A stretch of 64,000 nt of DNA from Pseudocercospora fijiensis CIRAD86 (lineage: Eukaryota > Ascomycota > Dothideomycetes > Mycosphaerellales > Mycosphaerellaceae), in NCBI RefSeq assembly GCF_000340215.1, contig NW_006921539.1, positions 2,304,507-2,368,506 of the forward strand, given 5' to 3'. Position 1 is the first letter of the stretch. Every line of letters begins with the position of its first letter. Both the position numbers and the translations under genes were made by a program. Shown here in pieces: positions 42,035-51,091 of this stretch. Below the pieces are notes generated by a model. That model did no database searches. It was not told the origin of the DNA and worked only from the letters and a program-made list of their open reading frames with translations.

Positions 42035-45022
42035 TCAGGTCACGCCGATCAGCTGACTTTGATACGCTTCGATGACTTCTCGACACTTCATGAGCACACC
42101 GGCAGCCAGAGTCCGGACTTTCGTCTCTTCCGTGCTCCCTTCGACGACCAGTTGTCCACCTCCAGTGCGCTCAAACACGATTTGGATCCATTGCTGTGTT
42201 TCCATGAGCTGCTTCGGGTTTTCTGAAGCTAAGCGCTGAAAGCCACCATCCTCGGTGTTGATCTCAAGAATAGTGAGTACCGAAAACAATACTGCCTCCA
42301 GTATGCTGATGTCGGAAGCAGCTTTGACTCTCAGCGCAAGCAAGAGATCCCAGAATGCCGTAGTAAGCTCAGGAAGCTGCAATGTAGTAGGACCAGAGGC
42401 GTGAAGCAGCAGAGCCAGAGTCTTGAGGAAGGTTACCTGCACGAAAGGACTCGATGCGAATACTGAGCCTTGACCATATACCGCCAAGTCCTGTTGATAT
42501 CGGCTGACCAGTGGGAAAAAGAACGATGTCGCGAAGACCTTCCCCAGCTGATTGGAGCTGGGCCTCCGCTTCGTGCGATTCTCTGACGTGAGTCGAGATG
42601 AGAATGTGCGGACCTTAACTGCGTTCAGATCGGAAGTGGCCTTATCTGCAGCGCTTAGGGCGAGTGGCTTGAGGAGTTGATGCTCGACTGAACTGCTCGC
42701 TGCCTCTAGACGCTTCACTGGAGAGGACTTGGCATCATAGATTGCGTGCAGCCTTCCTGTGAGCCTTTGGCTCGGGAACGAGTCACTCACCGACGGTGCT
42801 GGATTGAGCCCCACGTCCTGGACTCTGAGACCAGCAATCTCGCGACCAGCTAGTCCAAGGGCAGAGAGCATGATGCATCGCTGCGATAAGCTGTAGTCGC
42901 CCGTGAAAGCCTGACGGCTCAGCCATGGCGCCATCTTCGGAACGTTGCTGAGGAGTACAGCGATGACAGCTTGCAGTCTGAGCTCGTCGAAGTCATCCGT
43001 GTCAAAGGGGTCCTGTAAGTCGCAGAACATCAAGGCTAGCTCTTCCTCGTGATCGCGCACCTCGGCTCCAAAATTGAATTTGCGTCGGATCAGGCCAGCA
43101 GCATGCTTGATGCCAGTCTGGAACCTGTCAGGCTTCTCCGTATCACGCAGCATGCGCATCAGGTCGCGGATGTAAACTGGTGGTCGAGGCTTGTCGCGAT
43201 TGACTAGCGTGGCATCTTCGTCGCTGTCTCCTGGGTCGTCATCCGGTTTGGCGTACGGCTTCAGATCGTCGTCATCGTGGTCACTATCATCGTCAAGCTC
43301 CGCCACTTTCTCCCCGACCACTTCCGTCTGCGCTGGCGGGGGGACTGGTCCGAACGTCTGCTTCCCGTTGATGATGGGCAGTCGTTCTGAGGGAACGTGC
43401 CTTTTCTTGGAATGCTTTGGCTTCGTTCCGACGTTCTCCATTTCTGGAAATTGCTTGAAGTCGTCCAAAGATCCCACGGGAGGTTCGATATTCACGAGAT
43501 CGAGATACCACCTTGCTTCCTCGGTCTGCATGTCTTCCGTGCCAAAGTCCATCTTTGAGCCTTCCTTCTCAACCAGACTGGAAGTAGCTGTACCCACGAT
43601 CATCCCAAGCCAACGTGCTCTTGAGTTGCTGCTATGAAGTCGATCACTTACGCCTTGCATGTGTCCAGATGATCTGGCAATCATCAAGACTGCGGTGGGT
43701 GAACGGCGATGCAAAGCACCTGCCACCACGAGCAATGCCTGAGCGAGACCTTCCTGCTGAATAATTGGGGCATGATGAATGAAGAGATGGTTACCAAATG
43801 AGGTCAGCAGTGTCTCGAAAAGAATTTTGAGATCGTCGGAGGCTTTCGTGGCAATCGCTGCAATGCATGCAGCCCGAATGGAAGTCGAGATCGTGCTATT
43901 CAGCGCAGGGTCGCAAAGATATGAGGTGAAAGCTTGCTTCGCGACCTCACTCGTGTCGATAAGCCAGCCCATCAAGCCGGCAGACGCACGCACATTCTTG
44001 GATCCGAATTCTGTCTCCTCATCTCCGCTCCTTGACATTGTACACAGGCGTTGGAGGACAGCTTCCACGAGCTGACGTACTGAATGCGTCGGCAGTCGAG
44101 CGAGCATAGAGGAGAAGTTCTTGTTCTGAATGCCCACCATCAGGGCTTTGGCAATAGACTGGTTGTAGCCGAGACTGAAGCTCCTCGACAGAAGTGTTGC
44201 CGCGGGCACGCTCGAATGCGGTGCGTCCAGCAGATTGACCATAGACGTACCAAGCCAGGCAGCATAATCGGAACCTTTGCTGAGCCATGTGATGCGCACC
44301 GTTTCATCGTGGTGCTGAAGTACATCTTCCGCTCGAGCGATCGTGGCAACCACCTTGCCCGAGCCGAGCAGAGTGACGAGTTCCTTCCATGCTAGTTGTC
44401 TTGTGACTGTGTCCGGGACTGCTTCCTTCAAGGCCGACCAAATCGTGTTGAGCGGAAGCTTTTCCGGGAGCACGAATGTCACGGTTTGTAGCAGTGCGTG
44501 CAGCGCGTGGGGACCGGGCACTGCCTGCTTGGTCGATGAAAGGGTGTCCGAAAGCAGTCTCGCCTGGGCCAGCAGCGCGCTGATTCCGGCAACATTCTGG
44601 AGACAAGCGCCGAGCTTCCTGCGCGAAGCGTGGTCGAGGCTATCAAAGTAGGTCGGGATCACGTGCGTCACGAGCGCGTGAATGATTTGGGCCTGCCGAG
44701 GACCAGGGGCGGCGAGGCTGAAGTCGTCGTCCAGCTTCAGGTGAGAATCAACATGGCCGCTGAGTCTTCCGAGAATATCGACTACAGTCTGTACATCAGG
44801 CTGACATTGCAGCGCCTGTATCATTCCTGCAGGCGTGCTGCATTCTTGGGTGTCTGCCGTGGGCGTGGTCGTGGTCGTGGTCGTGGTCGCAGCGGCTTGC
44901 GTCGGTTCGATGACATTTTCTCGTCGGCGCCGGCCTTGGAGGCTTGCCACAGCGGTCAGCAAGGCTTGCTCAGCGACGTCTTCTTTGCGGGCCCCCACTA
45001 CTGCGCTCAGCACATCAGTCAT
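42035..45022 (-). CDS. tel2: Telomere length regulation protein TEL2 (TTT complex)
   Basis: An intronless 995-residue alpha-helical-repeat protein. The conserved Telomere_reg-2 domain lies at about residues 610-735: PPVYIRDLMRMLRDTEKPDR, then HAAGLIRRKFNFGAEVRDHE, FCDLQDPFDTDDFDELRLQA and QRCIMLSALGLAGREIAGL. A strongly acidic linker (about 570-605, DDDSDHDDDDLKPYAKPDDD) precedes it; in other fungi this linker carries the CK2 sites that recruit the R2TP-Hsp90 adaptor. The N-terminal half is divergent, with a Thr-run near residue 50 (coded by a GTGGTC repeat at 44862-44890). As part of TEL2-TTI1-TTI2 it stabilises PIKK kinases (TOR, ATM, ATR). It shares a 287-bp divergent promoter with UBA3. 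Confidence 0.92.
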   Translation of the reverse strand: MTDVLSAVVGARKEDVAEQALLTAVASLQGRRRRENVIEPTQAAATTTTTTTTPTADTQECSTPAGMIQALQCQPDVQTVVDILGRLSGHVDSHLKLDDDFSLAAPGPRQAQIIHALVTHVIPTYFDSLDHASRRKLGACLQNVAGISALLAQARLLSDTLSSTKQAVPGPHALHALLQTVTFVLPEKLPLNTIWSALKEAVPDTVTRQLAWKELVTLLGSGKVVATIARAEDVLQHHDETVRITWLSKGSDYAAWLGTSMVNLLDAPHSSVPAATLLSRSFSLGYNQSIAKALMVGIQNKNFSSMLARLPTHSVRQLVEAVLQRLCTMSRSGDEETEFGSKNVRASAGLMGWLIDTSEVAKQAFTSYLCDPALNSTISTSIRAACIAAIATKASDDLKILFETLLTSFGNHLFIHHAPIIQQEGLAQALLVVAGALHRRSPTAVLMIARSSGHMQGVSDRLHSSNSRARWLGMIVGTATSSLVEKEGSKMDFGTEDMQTEEARWYLDLVNIEPPVGSLDDFKQFPEMENVGTKPKHSKKRHVPSERLPIINGKQTFGPVPPPAQTEVVGEKVAELDDDSDHDDDDLKPYAKPDDDPGDSDEDATLVNRDKPRPPVYIRDLMRMLRDTEKPDRFQTGIKHAAGLIRRKFNFGAEVRDHEEELALMFCDLQDPFDTDDFDELRLQAVIAVLLSNVPKMAPWLSRQAFTGDYSLSQRCIMLSALGLAGREIAGLRVQDVGLNPAPSVSDSFPSQRLTGRLHAIYDAKSSPVKRLEAASSSVEHQLLKPLALSAADKATSDLNAVKVRTFSSRLTSENRTKRRPSSNQLGKVFATSFFFPLVSRYQQDLAVYGQGSVFASSPFVQVTFLKTLALLLHASGPTTLQLPELTTAFWDLLLALRVKAASDISILEAVLFSVLTILEINTEDGGFQRLASENPKQLMETQQWIQIVFERTGGGQLVVEGSTEETKVRTLAAGVLMKCREVIEAYQSQLIGVT

Positions 45023-45309
45023 GTCGCCTGCAGGACCCCATGCAACATGTATGTAGCATGTGTGTATGTATCATGTGGTGTGGTGTTCACATGCAAGCGC
45101 GTCAATTTCGTGGACTGCTTATCGATAAGAGCTGTTCTGTGCCACGACAACTTCACTGCATACCGAATGTGTACACTGTACAGTCATACAGTCCATACCT
45201 GGTCTACAGAGTGCCACTGCCATTTCGTTTCAAGGCGCACCCGACTCCGCATCTCCGCTCCGCCGGCGACGTTACCCTCCCACTGCCGTGCTTTGCGCTT
45301 CTAGCCACT
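45023..45309. promoter_or_regulatory. Divergent promoter TEL2 / UBA3
   Basis: 287 bp separate the two start codons. It contains GT/CA-rich stretches (TGTATGTATCATGTGGTGTGG near 45061) and GTGTACACTGTACAG near 45170, and no obvious TATA box. Shared control of the two genes is an inference from the arrangement. Confidence 0.6.
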
Positions 45310-46746
45310 ATGGCGGCCACCATGCAGGCAGAGGCGGTCGCGCCTGTCACGAACGGCACCTCCACCCCGCGAGCTCGGTATGCATGGATGGACAAGATCC
45401 TCAGTCGATCGAGCCCAAATACAGATCCAGGCTGGGAAGCAGGCCAGGCGGTCATTGACACTCTCGAGCAATGGCGCATTTTGGTCATTGGTGCCGGTGG
45501 ACTGGGCTGCGAGATCTTGAAGAACTTGGCGCTGAGCGGATTCAGGAACATCGACGTGATAGACATGGACACTATTGATGTGTCCAACCTGAATCGCCAG
45601 TTTCTCTTCCGCCACAGCGATGTGGGCAAGCCAAAGGCGACAGTCGCGGCCGACTTCGTCATGAAGCGCGTGCCAGGCTGCACCATCAACGCCTACGTGG
45701 GCAAGATCCAAGACAAAGACGACGATTACTACATGCAATTCAACAGCGTCATTTGTGGCCTGGACTCCATCGAAGCCCGTCGCTGGATCAACGCAACCTT
45801 GGTCGGAATGGTGGATATGGACAACCCGGACTCGCTCAAACCATTGATCGATGGAGGCACTGAGGGCTTCAAGGGTCAGTCGCGTGTCATCTTTCCCTCC
45901 ATGACCTCGTGTATTGAGTGCCAGCTGGACATGCACGCTCCACGAGCCGCTGTGCCGCTCTGCACACTGGCCACCATTCCTCGCCAGCCGCAGCACTGTA
46001 TCGAGTGGGCCCACATCATCAAGTGGGAAGAGGACCGCAAGGACATTACGCTGGACACTGATGACCCAGAGCATATTACTTGGCTGTACCAGACGGCATT
46101 GAAGCGAGCTCACGACTTTGGCATCCAGGGCGTCACGTACAGCATGACTCAGGGCGTTGTCAAGAACATCATTCCTGCCATCGCCTCCACCAATGCTATT
46201 ATCGCAGCGTCGTGCTGTAATGAGGTGAGCACTTCTAGAGCTCGCCTTGCAAAACGAATGCTGACAATTTTCTAGGCTTTCAAGATTGCCACCAATTCTG
46301 CTTCTTTCCTGGCCAACCCAGCTGTCATCCCACCGGGAATCGACCCAGAGACATATGACCCGGACGATGAGTTTACCCCTGCTCCGAACAACTATATGCT
46401 GTACACCGGCGACGACAGCATCTACACCTACACATTCGGCCACAAAAAGAAGTCCGATTGCCCAGTCTGCGGTAATTTGCCCAAGGATCTCTCTCTTAGC
46501 AAGGACACCACGCTTGGAGATCTGGTCGACAGTCTAGCGGAGCGACCAGAGGCCCAGCTCAAGAAGCCGAATCTGAGGACGGAAGCGAAGTCCCTCTACT
46601 ACTCGTCACCAGACTCTTTGCGTGAGCAGACTGAGCCAAACCTCAAGAAGAAGCTGAGCGAGCTTGTCGAAGAGGGCGAAGAGGTCGCTGTCAGCGATCC
46701 TGCGCTAGCTGCTGTGGATCTACGCTACCGAGTGCGCTTTACGTAG
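45310..46746 (+). CDS. uba3: NEDD8-activating enzyme E1 catalytic subunit UBA3
   Basis: Two exons, 45310-46224 and 46276-46746, with a 51-bp intron (GTGAGC ... CTGAC ... TAG), give 461 residues. The adenylation nucleotide loop is GAGGLGCE at 61-68, followed by IDVIDMDTIDVSNLNRQFLF. A zinc-binding CIEC pair lies at 201-204, with its partner CPVC in exon 2. The catalytic cysteine is C218 in VPLCTLATIPRxPxHCIEW. The C-terminal ubiquitin-fold domain (about 370-461) binds the E2 Ubc12. With its partner Ula1/APPBP1 (not in this window) it activates NEDD8/Rub1 for cullin neddylation. An upstream open frame would extend the protein but lacks family similarity; ATG 45310 fits best. Confidence 0.95.
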
Positions 46747-47060
46747 AGTCTCCAACCACGAGGATGCTTCTCTGGCGCTAGTCAAGAAGAGGCGGAAATT
46801 TCCTTGTTCGCATAACGCAAGGCCCTCGACGGCATGAGATGTGAAAATGATGAGATGTGAACATGAATGCATTGCTAATTGAAGCTCTGTGGGACTTCTG
46901 TCCCATACTAGATTTCGAATAGATGGCCAAAGAAGCTTCATAAGCAGTGGAGAAGGATCTGAACTCCCTCTCGCCCAGCAAACTTGTGAGACCTCATCGC
47001 CTTCTTCATCCACCTGTCATACCCACATTCGTTGCACTACGTCAATTGCCGATTTTGCAA

Positions 47061-48260
47061 ATGAAGGTCCTCGTCACAGGCTTCACGCGAGGGCAAGGCC
47101 AGCGATATTACCACAGGCAGTCTCAGCTCGGGGTAGTGCCATCCCACTACTCTCTTGTGAATTGTCTCTTAGCCATGGGTCATGAGGTTGACCAGCGAGA
47201 GGTTGAACCTGGAGAAGACCTCTCGACATACGACGAAGCCATAGTCTATCTCTCAAATCCGAACTCTATATGTTCAGTCCACACTTACGGAGCACTGTAC
47301 GCTATAAGCCAACACCTGAAGTGCATCTTCGCGGTGGATGATTGGCCTATCAAACAGACATTCCAGGGCCTTGTCAAGGGCACGCTCGGCAAAGGTATCT
47401 TTCATCCCTTCTGGTTGCGGAACTGCCGCAAATCTTTGGACGAACTCCAGCCCTACCAGGCATGCTTCAAGACGGCTTTTGAAACCATAGCCGCGAGGAG
47501 GAACAGGCTCCTAATCCCAGCATTCTCAACTGATCATCTCAATGCCGACAACAGATTAGATCACGGAGTCCACATCATCAACAACAAAATCTCCTACCCC
47601 CGTGACCGCGTCTTCTCATTCAACCCAAACCCATACCACCGCAATCGAACCTGGGAAGATCTTTACAGCTCCGGCCTGGAGGATCCGACTTACCTCCCTC
47701 CACCCAACCCTCACCCGACCCTCATCACACGACCTCAAAAATCCTGCCAGTTTAACTTCGCCTCCCTAGCCCAGCAACACACCCAGAAATGGCTTAAATC
47801 TCAAGGCCTCGCCGGGAACCCAAACACAGCTGGGGGCCCCAACCTCACTCTCTCTTCTTGGCCAGTGCACCTCTACGGCAAAAATCCAAACCCCAACCGC
47901 CCCAAAACCATGTCCTCCTCCGGCCGTCTCAAAGAACCCGAAATGGTACAAATCATCACTCAAGATTGGGGCTGCCTCATGCCCGGATACGAACATGCAG
48001 GAAGTGGATGGTGGAGAGCGAGGCCTTTGCAATGTGCTGATGCAGGGAGTATTTTGGTTGGGGATGAAAAAGAATTGAGAGTGCTGTATGGAGAGAAATA
48101 CAGATTCTATGGGTTGAAGGCAATGGATTTGACAAGGATGACGGAACGGGAACTGGAGGAGGTGGCAAGGGAGCAGAGGAAGTGTTTGTATGAGTGTCAT
48201 CCGCTTGATAGGGGCACCCAGCAGGAAGAGGTTGCCGCGTGTTTGGGCGCGGCAAAATAG
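47061..48260 (+). CDS. Glycosyltransferase-like (GT-B type) protein
   Basis: An intronless 399-residue protein from ATG 47061 (MKVLVTGFTRGQGQ). The frame is open further upstream, but only via a GTG start. The N-terminus looks like a Rossmann half. It contains PSHYSLVNCLLAMGHEVDQR, an acidic YDEAIVYLSNPNSI, then IFAVDDWPIKxTF. The C-terminal part has DWGCLMPGYEHAGSGWWRAR followed by PLQCADAGSILVGDEKE. This resembles the donor-site region of GT-B/CgeB-like enzymes, where an Arg/Glu-rich helix precedes a conserved ADAG turn. The family assignment is inference. The substrate is unknown. The mid-region (about 225-300) is Pro/Asn-rich. There is no signal peptide or membrane span. It lies between UBA3 and the AT-rich transposon relic. 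Confidence 0.6.
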   Translation: MKVLVTGFTRGQGQRYYHRQSQLGVVPSHYSLVNCLLAMGHEVDQREVEPGEDLSTYDEAIVYLSNPNSICSVHTYGALYAISQHLKCIFAVDDWPIKQTFQGLVKGTLGKGIFHPFWLRNCRKSLDELQPYQACFKTAFETIAARRNRLLIPAFSTDHLNADNRLDHGVHIINNKISYPRDRVFSFNPNPYHRNRTWEDLYSSGLEDPTYLPPPNPHPTLITRPQKSCQFNFASLAQQHTQKWLKSQGLAGNPNTAGGPNLTLSSWPVHLYGKNPNPNRPKTMSSSGRLKEPEMVQIITQDWGCLMPGYEHAGSGWWRARPLQCADAGSILVGDEKELRVLYGEKYRFYGLKAMDLTRMTERELEEVAREQRKCLYECHPLDRGTQQEEVAACLGAAK

Positions 48261-48416
48261 CATGGGTGTCCATGTGTCTCATGACTCTCATTGGTGATAA
48301 TGGGCTATGAAGCGATGAGATGCAAGGGACGGGTTTTTCCCTAAGCTGGTGCTACTGATGCATGATACATTCAAGCCGTGTACAGCGCTTTAACAGAAAT
48401 TCTTGCTCTACTTAGA

Positions 48417-49330
48417 TGCGAGTAGATCAGCTAGGAAAGTAAATTATACATACCTCGAGGGTTCTATACGACCCTACAAAGTGCCCTAAAACTATACAAA
48501 TTAGTATACAAATCGGGGTATTACAAATCACTCCTATAAAAGCTAATTACCCTAGATCCCTACCGTTCCGAATAGCCGTAGTTATAGAACAATATATTAG
48601 TTAATTAAGAGGTCTAATTACTCGAGTCCTTCTTCTCCTATTATATAGGCCTAGAAGTCTAGAATTAAGGAGCTATTTACTAACGATATATCTCCGTTTT
48701 AGGCCCTTACTAGTAGGCGTAGGGAGTTTTATTATATAGTAGATATACTCTATCCGACTGTTCTATATTAGAGAACTATATAAGAAGACCTATACCTAGT
48801 TAATTATAAACTAGATACGGAAGGTAGAAGGTAGATAGTAGAAGCCTAGAAGGTAGAAGGAAGCGTAGCTACGGTAGAAGAAGAAGCTTAAAAAGGAGAT
48901 AGCTAGATAGAATAAGGATATATCGAGCCTTTAAGTTATTTAGAGTATATTTAGACCTCTTTCTAATCGATATTACTATAGCGAATTCTATAAGCTTTAC
49001 TGTATATAAGTCTATATATACTAGGAATTTACTTTCTATAGATATAGAACTTTTATTTATTATAGAAATTTTATTATTACTAGTATAGAATAGTATTAAA
49101 GAAGGATATAGTATATATAGAGCTTTTATATAGCTATTCTAGAAAATAACTAATTATTAGAATAAAGAAAAAATTATAAGTTAAAATTAAGTTGAAATAA
49201 TATTAGGGTTAGGCTAGGATAAATTAAAAAATAAATTAAAATTAAATTTATTAAAAAACAAATACCTTTTTATATTAGACTATATAGATTTTAACTTAGA
49301 TTTCTGCTATACTAGTGTGTTCTCTATAGT
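48417..49330. mobile_element. AT-rich RIP-degraded transposon relic
   Basis: It begins TGCGAGTAGATCA at 48417. The first ~170 bases are the reverse complement of 35300-35475, with differences of the C-to-T/G-to-A type (for example TGCAAATCACCCC versus TACAAATCACTCC). The remainder is extremely A+T-rich with almost no CA/TG and has no coding frame. The right border is unclear, at about 49310-49330, where normal composition returns. It is probably a non-autonomous or truncated member of the family that ends at 35475. Confidence 0.65.
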
Positions 49331-50039
49331 ATAGTAGGGCCGGTATAGTAGGCTCGTTTTAGATAGTCGCAACCCCTACTGAGAAACAGACTCTCGTATA
49401 CCCGGAGGCCGAGGCAGGTATGCCTTATTTTAGAAGTGTCGGATCCAGTTTCAGCAGGCACTCAAAGCTCTTCTACCCGTTAACTATAACCTTAAACTTA
49501 AGCTAACTTGTCGCTTCCTAAACGAGAGCGTGCAGCTCTATAGACCATTCCCACGTCCGAGGCTATATAGGCTCTGTGCCTATAGACGACTCTCGCGCCT
49601 GAGATTCGTCGCTTTAAGTATGGCCTACATTTCTAGACAGCAGAATGGTCAAAACAGCATCGGTGTTCAGTCCCTGTATGTCCCAGCCAAGGGGAAAGAG
49701 TCTGTATTCAGGAATGAAGGGAAGATTAGACTCCTAAACCAAGCTTTCTCAATCCTGGCTATATCGGTGATCATTCGTCGCTTTGGGATCGATCTAGCAT
49801 TTGCAAGGTTTCCGGTACAGTCGCAAGATTTTCGACATTAATCAAACTTACCCTAGGGTCCTAGGGGAATTGCCGGATGTCTGTCCACTTACCGAGAACA
49901 CAAATACTCCTGATGGGCTTTGCGGCGATGCTGATAATCAGAAGAATAACTGGCAGGAGTCTCGGCGGTCTTCGCGCCTTTTCCCCACGCTCGTTAGGAA
50001 CCAACCACGCTCGTTACGACCTACACAACTCGACCCAAT
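49331..50039. other. Transitional intergenic sequence
   Basis: Composition changes gradually from partly RIP-like (49310-49620) to normal. An open frame at 49530-49841 spans the change but shows no domain. It presumably contains the promoter of the small secreted protein gene. Confidence 0.4.
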
Positions 50040-50453
50040 ATGGCGCCAGTCATTACATACCTTACCGCATCACTCTTGTTGTTCAACAATGTTGCGCTCT
50101 GCCTTGGTCCGCAGCCAAACCTGCAAATTGCACGCGAAGCTACAGTTGTCCAGGGTTTGAAGCAGCGAAGGCAAACTGCACACGATGCCGCAGTCGTGGC
50201 GCACTTCGGAGGTACCATTACATCAGATCCAAAGGGTATTACGAAGAGCTGGGGCGGAGGTAAGGGATGGGGCCCACCGGGCCCAGGTTGGAAAGCAGGA
50301 CCCAAAGCACCATGGGGACCAAAGGGTCCAGGTTGGGGTGGCAAGCCTCCTGCTCCTACTAGCGGAAACCCGTATCCTGGCTGTAACGACGTTCCGCCCT
50401 ACTGCGGTTATTATAAGTCAGACTACCATCCCAAGCCCCCCCATAAGGATTAA
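50040..50453 (+). CDS. Small secreted Gly/Pro/Lys-rich protein
   Basis: A 137-residue protein. A clear signal peptide (MAPVITYLTASLLLFNNVALC) probably ends before GPQPN. A dibasic site follows (LKQRRQ, about residues 41-46), suggesting Kex2 processing of a short propeptide. The mature part has a Gly/Trp/Pro/Lys repeat region (about 72-105) with WGGGKGWGPPGPGW, APWGPKGPGW and similar units. It ends with a Cys/Tyr segment, GCNDVPPYCGYYK. It is a candidate wall-associated or effector-like secreted protein; no family is recognised. It stands between a transposon relic and the histidine-kinase gene, a context often seen for fast-evolving secreted genes. Confidence 0.65.
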   Translation: MAPVITYLTASLLLFNNVALCLGPQPNLQIAREATVVQGLKQRRQTAHDAAVVAHFGGTITSDPKGITKSWGGGKGWGPPGPGWKAGPKAPWGPKGPGWGGKPPAPTSGNPYPGCNDVPPYCGYYKSDYHPKPPHKD

Positions 50454-50993
50454 TCGGCGCCAGCTGGGAGCCGTTCTTCGAGGTGAGATGACCAATGGAC
50501 GGTAGCGTAGAGTTGGACGCTAATATCTGCAGTGGCATAGACGTCGTGCGGCTCGGTGTTAGGCATGGTGCTTTCTGCTGTAGCAAGGGATGCTACATGG
50601 ACAGTGTTTCGGATATGGCTTCTGCAAGATGTAACGATACCTTAGGATTTTGATGGTCTATTCAATCCTTGTTGTGCAGAGAAATCTGCGGTTTCTTCTA
50701 GTCTAAACTCTGCTTGCAGAAGTCGGTTTGACGCGATTGCGTAATTGCGGATTGCATAGAGTGCAGAGGGAGCACTGGAGATCGCGCAGCATTTCTACGC
50801 GTGCCTACCATTATTCCAGTAAGATCTTCATAGCTCGTCGTCCGATGCCTTGACCTGAGTACCGCTTGCCATCTCGCATCACATTGATCGATATCGCACG
50901 CGCACGCGCACCCGCGAACACGAACACGAGCGCGCGACTTGATGATCGGAGGATCGCATACAGCACACACTCGAAGCGGCTAGGAGGAGGCCA

Positions 50994-51020
50994 GGGCTGG
51001 GCTGGGCTGGGCTGGGCTGG
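50994..51020. repeat. GGGCT pentamer repeat in the histidine-kinase leader
   Basis: Five to six tandem GGGCT units lie 72 bases before the kinase start codon. A CGCGCA/CGAACA-rich stretch lies at about 50895-50935. The rest of 50454-51091 is presumed promoter and 5' leader without a recognised element. Confidence 0.75.
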
Positions 51021-51091
51021 CAGTCAGTATAAGCTATAGAGCACAGAGCATAGTTCTAGCCTCAGAGCGAGAGGCTCCTGTGTCAGTCACA

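Noticed and set aside
44944..45309. N-terminal extension of UBA3 by about 122 codons
   Set aside because: The extension overlaps the divergent promoter and the TEL2 start, has no family similarity, and does not begin with ATG. ATG 45310 gives a normal UBA3 N-terminus.
46947..47060. Longer form of the glycosyltransferase-like protein
   Set aside because: It would need a GTG start. The first ATG in frame is 47061, followed immediately by a plausible Rossmann strand.
49275..49310. ACTTAGA near 49283 as the right target duplication of the AT-rich relic (CTACTTAGA lies at its left edge)
   Set aside because: The bases before it do not resemble the inverted terminal sequence GATCTACTCGCA. A 7-base match in AT-rich DNA is weak.
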